A stretch of DNA of 64,000 nt, from contig NZ_FPIP01000008.1 in NCBI RefSeq assembly GCF_900119075.1, positions 96,601 to 160,600 of the forward strand, written 5' to 3'. The translations under genes were made by a program, and so were the position numbers. The notes under the pieces are model-generated. The model saw only the letters and a program-made list of their open reading frames with translations. It was not told where the DNA came from and searched no databases. This document shows, piece after piece, positions 32,753 to 40,326 of this stretch (positions are counted from its first letter, which is position 1; every line of letters begins with the position of its first letter). The DNA is from Ruminococcus flavefaciens (GTDB taxonomy: Bacteria; Bacillota; Clostridia; Oscillospirales; Ruminococcaceae).

Positions 32753-35617
32753 ATGAAGAAAAAAACAATACTTGCAGGCATACTCTCAGCCTGCGTCGTT
32801 GGCTCGGCATCAGTCCTGTCTCTCACAGGCTCCGCAGCCGACAAAGTGTACGGTGACGCAAACCTCGACGGTTCGGTGGATATGTCTGACTGCGTTCTTG
32901 TAATGCAGTCGCTGGCTAATCCCTCAAAGTTCGGCACGACAGGCACTAACGAAAAGCACCTCACTGCTGACGGTGCGGACCTTGCCGATGTTTCCGACCG
33001 CGGCAACGGTATCACCGCTAATGACGCCCTCTCCATACAGCGCTATCTTCTCGGCACTATAAAAAGTCTGCCCGAGAGCTTTGCTGACGGAAAAGGCAGT
33101 GACACCTCTTCAAAGGACGAGGTGAATACAAAGATACACCTCGGTGATAATGCGATCACTGTTGAAGGTCAGTATGCTTCTGCTGACGGCTCAAAGGTGA
33201 CTATTTCTCACTCGGGAAGCTTCACTATTGATGGTACTCTCTCAGACGGTCAGATATATGTGGAGATCCCCGATGTCAAGGCTGATAACGGTACAGTAAA
33301 GCTCATTTTCAGCGGCGTCAATATCACAGGCAAGAGCGCTCCTGCTATACTTGTCAAGAATGCAGACAAGACCTCTATAATTATCGCAGACGGTACCGAA
33401 AACGTAATATCCGACGGTACTGCCGCATATACAGGCGACAATGAGAAAAGCGCCGTTATCGAAGCCAAGGACGACCTCACTGTCAAGGGCGGCGACAAGG
33501 GCACGGGTACACTGACCATTACCGCCAATACACAGCCTGCTATCGTCTGCAACAACGATATAAAGTTCACAGGCGGTATCACCAATATTGAAACTCTCAA
33601 CGAGACAGAGCCAAATGACGCTGTAAAGGGCAAGTCCTCAGTCACAGTCAAGGGCGGCAGGCTCGTTATCAAGTCCGAGGGCGACGGTATCAAGTCCACA
33701 AAGGGAAATGTTGAACTCTCAGGCGGCGAGGTAGTCATCAAGTGCGGAAACGACGCTGTACAGGCTGAAACTGCTATCAACATCAGCGGCGGCGATATCT
33801 CCGCATTCGGCGATAAGGGACTTACAAGCGCAGGCACTATCAGTATCACAGGCGGCGAGCTTATCGCAACAGCTACCGACTGCCAGTGCGAGAATCTCAC
33901 CTCCACAGAGCAGAATACTCTTATGTTAGATTTTGTCAAGGAGTGGGGCAAGAACAATCCTGTTGCGATTACAGATTCTTCAAACAAGGAGCTCTTTGAC
34001 AAGAACACCTCCAAGAAGTTCAGATATGCAATAGTTTCCTCTTCCAAGATAGAGGGTGCTGAGTATAAGCTCTTTGTCGGCGGTATCAAGATGAAGCACA
34101 GTACAGGAAGTACCTTCAAGGCAGGAAAGCCTGCTTCATACAAGGAAGTCAACAATGACATGGAGAACGAGGAGCAGCTCTACAGCGGGCTTTTCAGTCA
34201 GGACATGATACATAAGATAGACGTCAAAATTGACGAAGCCCAGTGGGATAATATCCTCAAGAACGCAAACAAAGAGGAATGGACTCCATGTGACGTTGTT
34301 ATTGACGGCGAGGAACTCAAAAACGTAGGTATCCGCACCAAGGGCAACAGCTCCCTTATGATGGCTCAGAACGGCAAGTACAGCTTCCGTATCAAGACAG
34401 ACAAGTTCGACAAGGAAGTAAACTACCACGGACTTACAGAGCTTTGCATGAACAATATGCTCATGGACGCTTCATGCCTCAGAGATATCCTCTGCTACAA
34501 CGCTATGTATGAAGTCGACGGCGTTGCACCTCATGCCGCACATACGGATATGTACCTCAACGGCGAGCTCTACAGCTTCTATCTCCTTGCTGAGCAGCCT
34601 GGTACTACCGTAGCTGAGCGCTATGCAGTAGATGATGATTCAGTACTCTACAAGGCTACCGAAAGCAACGGCAACGGCGGAGGCTGGGGCGGCTTCGGCG
34701 GCGACAGCTACTGCTCGTTCACCGAGAATATGCCCCTTGACCGATTCGACGTCAAATTCGGCAAGGACGACGAATTCAAGCATATTCAGGACGTAAAGAC
34801 AGCTATAAACAAGCTTACTCCTACTGATTACAAGTTTATCGAGGACGTTATCGACGTACCAAGCTTCCTCAAGGGTTTTGCAGTCAACTCCATTTTCTGC
34901 AACTATGACAGCTACAACGGCTCCCTTGCACATAACTATTACCTTATGTTCTCGGGCGGCAAGGCTCATTTCGTAGGCTGGGACTACAATCTCTGTCTCG
35001 GAAACTTCACAGGCGGCGCAAACTCTGTTACATCTGATATCACTACAAGCCTTTATCAGTCCACAATAGAGGACCGTCCTCTTGCAAAGCTTTTACAGGT
35101 GCCTGAGTACTACGATATGTATGTTGATATCGTAAACGATATTATGGATTATTACAGCGATCCCGAAGCATATGTTGCCGATTATGCCAAGAAGATACGC
35201 TCACACGTTGCAGCTGACCCGCGTGCTGCGTTCACAGTTGAGGAATTTGATTTGAATACCTCCAAGAGCGCAGAGGGACTCCAGTACAGCGAAGAGGATA
35301 CAGGCATGAGCTGGGGCAACTGGCAGGGCGCAGGAGACGGTAATTTCCCTGCATTCGGCGATGGAAACGGTGACGCCAACGGTGCATGGCAGGGCTTTGG
35401 CGACGGAAACGGCGGCTGGCCTGGATTTGGCGGTGACGCAAGTGTCGACTGGGCTAACGTAGACTGGGAGAACATGGACTGGGGCGAAATGGGCTTCGGT
35501 GATATGGACTTCGGTAATATGGACTGGGGCAACGGAATGTTCGGCGGCGGACAGACCTCAGTCGTTGACTTCCTCATCAAGAGATTCGAGATAATCCGTG
35601 AGGCTCTCAAAAAATAA
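32753..35617 (+). CDS. Secreted dockerin protein with Cthe_2159 and CotH kinase domains
   Basis: 954 residues from ATG 32753, chosen over 32744 because AGGAGG is 9 bases upstream. A signal peptide, then an N-terminal dockerin (about 30-105), a Cthe_2159-type beta-helix (about 120-405), and a CotH domain (about 430-800). The CotH part contains IRTKGNSSLMM, YHGLTELCMNNML and the active-site-like VGWDYNLCLGNF. The last 120 residues are Gly/Asp/Trp/Met-rich (MDWGEMGFGDMDFGNMDWG). CotH is known as an atypical kinase in spore-coat formation; in rumen bacteria such domains occur on cellulosomal proteins. A secreted kinase or carbohydrate-active role is possible. The dockerin places it on the cellulosome. 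Confidence 0.88.
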   Translation: MKKKTILAGILSACVVGSASVLSLTGSAADKVYGDANLDGSVDMSDCVLVMQSLANPSKFGTTGTNEKHLTADGADLADVSDRGNGITANDALSIQRYLLGTIKSLPESFADGKGSDTSSKDEVNTKIHLGDNAITVEGQYASADGSKVTISHSGSFTIDGTLSDGQIYVEIPDVKADNGTVKLIFSGVNITGKSAPAILVKNADKTSIIIADGTENVISDGTAAYTGDNEKSAVIEAKDDLTVKGGDKGTGTLTITANTQPAIVCNNDIKFTGGITNIETLNETEPNDAVKGKSSVTVKGGRLVIKSEGDGIKSTKGNVELSGGEVVIKCGNDAVQAETAINISGGDISAFGDKGLTSAGTISITGGELIATATDCQCENLTSTEQNTLMLDFVKEWGKNNPVAITDSSNKELFDKNTSKKFRYAIVSSSKIEGAEYKLFVGGIKMKHSTGSTFKAGKPASYKEVNNDMENEEQLYSGLFSQDMIHKIDVKIDEAQWDNILKNANKEEWTPCDVVIDGEELKNVGIRTKGNSSLMMAQNGKYSFRIKTDKFDKEVNYHGLTELCMNNMLMDASCLRDILCYNAMYEVDGVAPHAAHTDMYLNGELYSFYLLAEQPGTTVAERYAVDDDSVLYKATESNGNGGGWGGFGGDSYCSFTENMPLDRFDVKFGKDDEFKHIQDVKTAINKLTPTDYKFIEDVIDVPSFLKGFAVNSIFCNYDSYNGSLAHNYYLMFSGGKAHFVGWDYNLCLGNFTGGANSVTSDITTSLYQSTIEDRPLAKLLQVPEYYDMYVDIVNDIMDYYSDPEAYVADYAKKIRSHVAADPRAAFTVEEFDLNTSKSAEGLQYSEEDTGMSWGNWQGAGDGNFPAFGDGNGDANGAWQGFGDGNGGWPGFGGDASVDWANVDWENMDWGEMGFGDMDFGNMDWGNGMFGGGQTSVVDFLIKRFEIIREALKK

Positions 35618-35628
35618 TGTCATTCACC

Positions 35629-35988
35629 AAAAAGCTCCGACCATAACCGTGATATCTATATAGAAATTTTATGTTTATTATTGAGAGAACCCCTTTTGAA
35701 AAAGGGGCTTCTTTCAAACTCTCTCCCTAAAACTTTCGTTTTGTTTTTTCACAGATAGGGCGCTCCTGCATTTTGCAGGTTTTTTTATTTATGAAGCGCC
35801 CTATCTGCGAAAAAACCAGATAAAAGTCTTTGGAAAGGGGTATGGGGGTGACTCCCCGCAGTGCGGGGAGATGTCACGCAGTGACAGAGGGGCGCGCCTC
35901 CGTCAGAGGAACCTTTCCTCAGAAAGGTTTCCCCCATAAATAACTATAATATTCTATATAAGTATCGTGGACATGGTCGGAGCTTTTT
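35629..35988. repeat. Inverted-repeat intergenic element, copy 2 (360 bp), with nested hairpins
   Basis: Bounded by the perfect 16-bp inverted repeat AAAAAGCTCCGACCAT / ATGGTCGGAGCTTTTT. Inside are imperfect extensions of the terminal repeats, an inner 12-bp repeat CAGATAGGGCGC / GCGCCCTATCTG (35752-35807), and small hairpins (TCCCCGCA/TGCGGGGA and TGTCAC/GTGACA). It encodes no protein. The ends match copy 1. It fills the gap between the CotH-dockerin gene and the PurA-like gene. Confidence 0.8.
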
Positions 35989-36015
35989 GTGTATATCTGC
36001 AAGCAACGGAATCAG

Positions 36016-37218
36016 TTATCTTCTCGACAGTGCTTTTGCGGTAACTGGCTGAACTGCGACGTCCTCTGCTGTTTCGCCGCTGACCTTATACAGCATATCT
36101 GCCATTGCCATATATGCGATATCCTCGGGCATAAGCTTTCCCGTTGGGCATACTACCATGCCGTCTGTCATATCCAGATGAGTTACGGCTATGGATATTT
36201 TTTCGCCCTTTGCGATGTACTTTTTGTCCAGTGCAAGTGAAGCCATGAATTCGGGCAGGTCGAACCAGCCGTACCTGAAAACGCCCTGAAATTCGTTGGG
36301 AGCATTGGTCTTGTCGTAAAGTCCGTATTCCTCTGCGACAGCCTTTGATTCGGTGTCGAATCTGCCTGCGCCGTGACGTGTGAAGAACGACCTTGTAACG
36401 TAGCACACCTCGGTATCACGCTTTTCAAGTCTGTTCAGTATGGCGCGGATATTCTTCATACCCGTATCCGAGGGAGTCAGGTGAGGGAAGTAGTCCTCCC
36501 TGTTCTGATCGAGCATAAGTCCCTGTGCTCCCTCAAATACAGCAGTATCGTATTCCTCGATTATCTGCTCGTCAGCGCCGCGGCATATTGCCGCCATAGC
36601 GTACAGGTCGTCGAGGTAGTTCTCCGTCAGCATATCATTTGCCAGTATATCCATAAGCTCCTTTTCGGCGCCGCCTGTGATGCCAAGCTCTGCGGCTCGC
36701 TTTGGGCAGTACTCCTTGTTTATGTTGTTTATTAGATCCCTTACAGCGTCCCTATCCGCTTTCAGTACATAGTCATAGTCAAGAGCATACCTGCTGTCTC
36801 TGCTGCGGACAATGGTCTCGAAAATACCCACGCCGCAGCTGCCGTGGCGGCTGTTTCCTCGCATGGTCTCAACAGACTGGTTCATCAGCATATCGCAGGG
36901 GAGAGTTACCTTGCAGCGCCTGTCTATGAAGATCTTGCCGATGTACCTGCCGAGCTGTTCAAGCTCCTTTGAAAAAAGCATAGGGTTAAGGATAAAATAC
37001 TCGGAAAGGTAAGTATCCGCCCCTGCAAAGCTGCCAGAACCTATGTGGGAGAAGATATGTCTTTTGCCGTCGGCTGTGCATACGGTGTGACCAGCCTGTG
37101 CGCCGCCGTTGCTTCTGATGTTTATGACGCTGCCCTCAGTGCGGCAGAAAAGGTCTGTCATCAAGCCCTTGCCCTCGTCACCGAAATTTGCTCCTATGAC
37201 CGCATATGCTTTTTTCAT
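36016..37218 (-). CDS. Divergent adenylosuccinate synthetase homologue
   Basis: 400 residues, about 30 shorter than housekeeping PurA. The GTPase-like phosphate loop (GDEGKG), the catalytic Asp in that motif, and the His in GGAQAGHTV are present, so GTP-driven chemistry on an IMP-like nucleotide is plausible. FEGAQG and THLDMTDG are recognisable. The aspartate-binding segment (TTTGRPRR in classical PurA) is replaced by EFQGVFRYGWFD, and the usual RGIGP loop by RGNSRHGSCGVG. It may thus use another amine donor or nucleotide. Third gene of the J-domain/vWA operon, 9 bases after the vWA gene. Not safely the cell's main purA. Confidence 0.75.
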   Translation of the reverse strand: MKKAYAVIGANFGDEGKGLMTDLFCRTEGSVINIRSNGGAQAGHTVCTADGKRHIFSHIGSGSFAGADTYLSEYFILNPMLFSKELEQLGRYIGKIFIDRRCKVTLPCDMLMNQSVETMRGNSRHGSCGVGIFETIVRSRDSRYALDYDYVLKADRDAVRDLINNINKEYCPKRAAELGITGGAEKELMDILANDMLTENYLDDLYAMAAICRGADEQIIEEYDTAVFEGAQGLMLDQNREDYFPHLTPSDTGMKNIRAILNRLEKRDTEVCYVTRSFFTRHGAGRFDTESKAVAEEYGLYDKTNAPNEFQGVFRYGWFDLPEFMASLALDKKYIAKGEKISIAVTHLDMTDGMVVCPTGKLMPEDIAYMAMADMLYKVSGETAEDVAVQPVTAKALSRR

Positions 37219-37227
37219 ATTATCACC

Positions 37228-38136
37228 TCAGAATCTGAATATTCCGTTCATTACGCTCCTTTTTCTTGTGGGAAGTCCGCCGATAGCGTTTCTTACAGCA
37301 AGCTGTGTATCGCCGTCCCACGAATTTATTATATCCTCTGTGTCTCTTCCTGCAACGCTTTCAAGCAGGGAAACGATTATCTCGGGGATAGCGTTGACGT
37401 CTGTTACGGAGATAGCCCTTTCGCCCATGAGTTTGCGCCATTTCGGCAGCTTTACAACGCTTTCGTTTCTCCTGTCCATGACCATAAGGTGGAACACGTC
37501 GTAACGTCTGCTTACCTGTGCGAGGAGAGCTTCAGTGTCGATATCCTCCTTTACATAGTCGCCGAATACCCTTTCTATTTCCTTTGCAAGGAGCTTTTCG
37601 GGGAATCCGTCGTCGCCCAGTGTGAAGATAACGCCTTTCTGCCTGCGCTTATTCCAAGCGTCTGTTTTTGTTTTGTTTGCGGCAAGATACCATACAAGAG
37701 GGTAGCTCTCGAAGTTGTTTCCGCCGCCGCCCCGCTCGAACCAAAGCTCTGTGAGCTGGCTGGCAATGCGTATGTCAGACTCAAACTGTGTAGCCTGTAA
37801 CGGTGAGCGGTCGCATCTTGAATCGCCTACAGCGCAGAACATTATCTGCGGTCCCTCAACAGGCTGACGTTCGATAATATCCTTGACCATTTCGCCAAGG
37901 CGTTTTGCTGTTACGTCCAGCAGGTCGCTCATTGAGCCTGTAACGTCAAGTCCTATGATAATAGGCGTAGTTACAGGGTGATCCGCTGAATCAAGGCTTT
38001 CTCTGAATTTTATCTTCTTCGGATCGTATTTCGGATCGATAGAAGTTGCTTTGTAGATGTCGTTTACCTTTTTTCCGCTTATCCTTGCAGACGAGTATTT
38101 TTTCCAGTCTGCTGAATTCCATGAACCGTATCCCAT
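37228..38136 (-). CDS. von Willebrand factor A domain protein
   Basis: 302 residues, cytoplasmic (no signal). The N-terminal 60 residues are basic (MGYGSWNSADWKKYSSARIS). The vWA domain begins at TPIIIGLDVTGSMSDL, giving a complete MIDAS Asp-x-x-Gly-Ser-x-Ser-like metal site (DVTGSMS), with further elements around FCAVGDSRCDR and VIFTLGDDGFPEK. Such domains hold partners through a metal ion. The start has AGGAGG. It lies 26 bases after the J-domain gene and 9 bases before the PurA-like gene, so one transcript is likely. Confidence 0.85.
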   Translation of the reverse strand: MGYGSWNSADWKKYSSARISGKKVNDIYKATSIDPKYDPKKIKFRESLDSADHPVTTPIIIGLDVTGSMSDLLDVTAKRLGEMVKDIIERQPVEGPQIMFCAVGDSRCDRSPLQATQFESDIRIASQLTELWFERGGGGNNFESYPLVWYLAANKTKTDAWNKRRQKGVIFTLGDDGFPEKLLAKEIERVFGDYVKEDIDTEALLAQVSRRYDVFHLMVMDRRNESVVKLPKWRKLMGERAISVTDVNAIPEIIVSLLESVAGRDTEDIINSWDGDTQLAVRNAIGGLPTRKRSVMNGIFRF

Positions 38137-38162
38137 ATTAGTACCTCCTGTTATTTTTATTT

Positions 38163-39134
38163 TCAGCCTGCAATATCAGGCAGTCTGACGTTCATTTGGG
38201 TGAATCTTCTTACGCCGAAGCCGTCGATTATCACCTTTTCCCATTTTTCCATTTCCTCAAAAGCCGAGCTGCTGCAAATGCTCTCGGCGTAATCCCTTAC
38301 GGCGTCGGGAGCGTCATCAGGGAGTATCCGCCTTGCCAGTGCCTTTACGCATTCAAGGTCGGTGATATGCTGTGCAATGCCGTCGGTCTTTGTCAGTGAC
38401 GAGAGGGAATCGTATACCCTTGACTGGACTCCTGTCATTCTGCTGCCCTCTCTTGCGGCGAACCACCAGCCTCCGCATACTCTTACGGTATGCTCGGCAG
38501 GATCAATGAAGAGATTTTCCTCGGTGAGACAGTTCCAGACTATCCCTCGCGTCTCGGCGTAGCAGCATATTCCCAGAAGCCGTGATATTATCCATGCGGC
38601 GTGTCGGCTGTCAAGGCTGCCGCCGTAGAAGTCCAGTATCCTTGAGAGGGGGAGCTCTCCTGTGCGCTTGCAGGTCTCGATGAGAATCCCCTCATCGGTG
38701 TTGAAGATGTGAGTTACCAGCGGCAGGAACACCTCTGCCTGAGCAAGTATCTGCTGAGGAAGATATTCCCTGAAAAACAGGTCTGACTTTGCTTCGGAAT
38801 CGGTGAAGCAGTCGGTGAACTTATTGCTTATCAGAAAGTAGACGTTCCGCTCGCCGATGTACTCCATGCCGTATTCCTGTGTGAGCTCCATAAGATACTT
38901 TATCTCGATAGCGCGGCTGCCGCAGCGGAAAAGCTTTTCCAGAGCGACATGAGCTTTTTTCAGCTTCCTGTACAGCTCGTTTATCACCGCAGCCGCTTCG
39001 GGAGCCCTCGGATCACTGCATTTATCTGGGTGATATTTCAGCATAAGAGCCATGTAAAGCGGCTGTGCAAGGGAAATATCCTCAGGAAAAATGTCAGTGC
39101 AGCATTTACATTTCAGAATATCGGATATATCCAT
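38163..39134 (-). CDS. J-domain protein fused to a degenerate protein-kinase-like domain
   Basis: 323 residues. The N-terminal 65 residues are a J domain with the diagnostic HPD (LKYHPDKCSD), preceded by CKCC, a possible metal-binding cluster. From about 90 to 300 the sequence has the layout of a kinase-like fold (YLMELTQEYGMEYIGERNVY, GIVWNCLTEENLFIDP in the catalytic-loop position, CGGWWFA in the DFG position) but lacks normal catalytic residues, so it is likely a pseudokinase. A J domain would recruit DnaK. First gene of the operon, under the NrtR-like operator region. Confidence 0.72.
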   Translation of the reverse strand: MDISDILKCKCCTDIFPEDISLAQPLYMALMLKYHPDKCSDPRAPEAAAVINELYRKLKKAHVALEKLFRCGSRAIEIKYLMELTQEYGMEYIGERNVYFLISNKFTDCFTDSEAKSDLFFREYLPQQILAQAEVFLPLVTHIFNTDEGILIETCKRTGELPLSRILDFYGGSLDSRHAAWIISRLLGICCYAETRGIVWNCLTEENLFIDPAEHTVRVCGGWWFAAREGSRMTGVQSRVYDSLSSLTKTDGIAQHITDLECVKALARRILPDDAPDAVRDYAESICSSSAFEEMEKWEKVIIDGFGVRRFTQMNVRLPDIAG

Positions 39135-39153
39135 ACAGTTCCCTCCCCCTGTG

Positions 39154-39175
39154 ATATAATCAAAATGATATTAAC
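39154..39175. promoter_or_regulatory. Operator box 1
   Basis: Imperfect palindrome TATAATC-AAAAT-GATATTA followed by AC, 20 bases upstream of the J-domain gene. It shares GATATTAAC with box 3 and with the half-site at 39379-39387. Confidence 0.5.
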
Positions 39176-39214
39176 ACAACCTAAAAAATAAGGCATTTGA
39201 ATTAATATCCTTTT

Positions 39215-39252
39215 GTTATTATCATAATAACATTAACAGCTTGATTTGTCAA
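39215..39252 (-). promoter_or_regulatory. Promoter of the J-domain/vWA/PurA-like operon overlapped by a palindrome
   Basis: Minus strand: TTGACA (39252-39247), 17 bases, TATTAT (39229-39224). The -10 lies inside the perfect palindrome GTTATTATCATAATAAC (39215-39231), where a bound repressor would block transcription. Confidence 0.65.
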
Positions 39253-39287
39253 TAGTATTCGAGCTGATTCTATGTTCTTTACAATTA

Positions 39288-39310
39288 GATAATATCAAAA
39301 TGATATTAAC
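39288..39310. promoter_or_regulatory. Operator box 3
   Basis: Perfect palindrome AATATC-AAAAT-GATATT (39291-39307) with flanking AAC. Strongest copy of the motif in the divergent spacer. Confidence 0.6.
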
Positions 39311-39342
39311 TATGTGCAGAGTTTACAAAAAATCCGTATGTA

Positions 39343-39387
39343 TTGACATCGGCAGGAAAAGTGTGTTATTATTAATCAGATATTAAC
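39343..39387 (+). promoter_or_regulatory. Promoter and half-operator of the Nudix-type regulator gene
   Basis: TTGACA, 18 bases, TATTAT, with GATATTAAC at 39379-39387 just past the -10. This suggests autorepression. Confidence 0.55.
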
Positions 39388-39400
39388 AACGGAGGTTTCT

Positions 39401-40210
39401 ATGGATTACGATATAACTAAGTACGACAGACCGTCGGTAGCTGCCGATATTGTAGTGTTTACAGTCCGCAAGGGTGACAGCGAGAGCTACAGGCATCTTG
39501 CAAAGCCTGTTCTTTCGGTCCTTCTTGTAAAGCGCACGGAGGAGCCCTTTGTGGATATGCCGTCCCTTCCGGGCGGATTTTGCTGCCGCGAGGAAACTAT
39601 CGAGGAAACGGCATTCCGCAAGCTGAAAGAAAAAACGGGTATTGACTGTCCGCCTATTTCGCTGCTTTGCAATCTTTCCAGATTTGGCAGAGATCCCAGA
39701 GGCTGGATAATCTCATGCTGCTACTGGACTGTCATTGAACACACAAAGGCGGTTATTGACAAGAATGCTCAGTGGTATGAGATATCGCTGAAAGAAGAAA
39801 ACGGCAGGCATACTCTTGTGCTTACCGATGACAGCGGCAGGGAGTACGTCTCAGAGGTCAGGATAAACAATCCCAACGAGCTGTATAACCAGTCCGCAGA
39901 GGCTGAGATACCGAAAAACAGCCTTGCCTTTGACCATGCCGAGATTATCGTAAATGCGCTTCTCAAGCTGAGAAGCAGCCTTGAAAAGCCCTATGCCGCT
40001 TTCAGGCTTCTGCCTGATAAATTCACCCTCACCGACTTGCAGCAGGTCTACGAAGCTATACTTGACAGGAAGCTGATAATGGCTAATTTCAGGCGCAAAA
40101 TAGCTCCCTATGTCGAGGGGACAGGTGACATGGAGGGCGGTGCAGGTCATCGTCCGTCAAAGCTGTTCACCAAAAAGACGGCAGCTTCTGACAATACAGC
40201 GGAGCTCTGA
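39401..40210 (+). CDS. NrtR-like transcription regulator: Nudix domain plus winged helix
   Basis: 269 residues (GGAGG before ATG 39401). The N-terminal 150 residues are a Nudix fold: LLVKRTEEPF and the Nudix box beginning PGGFCCREETIEETAFRKL. The consensus REUxEExG reads RKLKEKTG, so catalytic glutamates are missing and hydrolysis is unlikely. Residues about 190-245 form a winged helix (LPDKFTLTDLQQVYEAILDR). This is the design of NrtR regulators, which bind ADP-ribose or related nucleotides and leave DNA. It faces the J-domain/vWA/PurA-like operon across a spacer with palindromes, so it probably controls that operon and itself. Confidence 0.85.
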   Translation: MDYDITKYDRPSVAADIVVFTVRKGDSESYRHLAKPVLSVLLVKRTEEPFVDMPSLPGGFCCREETIEETAFRKLKEKTGIDCPPISLLCNLSRFGRDPRGWIISCCYWTVIEHTKAVIDKNAQWYEISLKEENGRHTLVLTDDSGREYVSEVRINNPNELYNQSAEAEIPKNSLAFDHAEIIVNALLKLRSSLEKPYAAFRLLPDKFTLTDLQQVYEAILDRKLIMANFRRKIAPYVEGTGDMEGGAGHRPSKLFTKKTAASDNTAEL

Positions 40211-40228
40211 AAATGTTCCGTGGGGACG

Positions 40229-40263
40229 ATATTATTGCTCTTTCAGCAATAATATGGTATAAT
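40229..40263 (+). promoter_or_regulatory. Palindrome abutting the fbp promoter -10
   Basis: Perfect 11-bp inverted repeat ATATTATTGCT / AGCAATAATAT with a 5-base loop (40229-40255), then TATAAT at 40258-40263. It could be an operator for the fructose-bisphosphatase gene or a weak terminator of the Nudix-regulator gene. Confidence 0.55.
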
Positions 40264-40326
40264 ATGTAAATATGATTCTTTTTTCAAATTACGAGCTGAA
40301 CCACAGTTATTGTACGGAGTGATGAT

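Noticed and set aside
33250..34161. 303-residue antisense open frame opposite the CotH-dockerin gene
   Set aside because: Caused by codon bias of the beta-helix repeats; no independent support.
37045..37800. 251-residue plus-strand open frame across the PurA-like/vWA junction
   Set aside because: It overlaps two well-supported genes on the other strand and shows no start signal.
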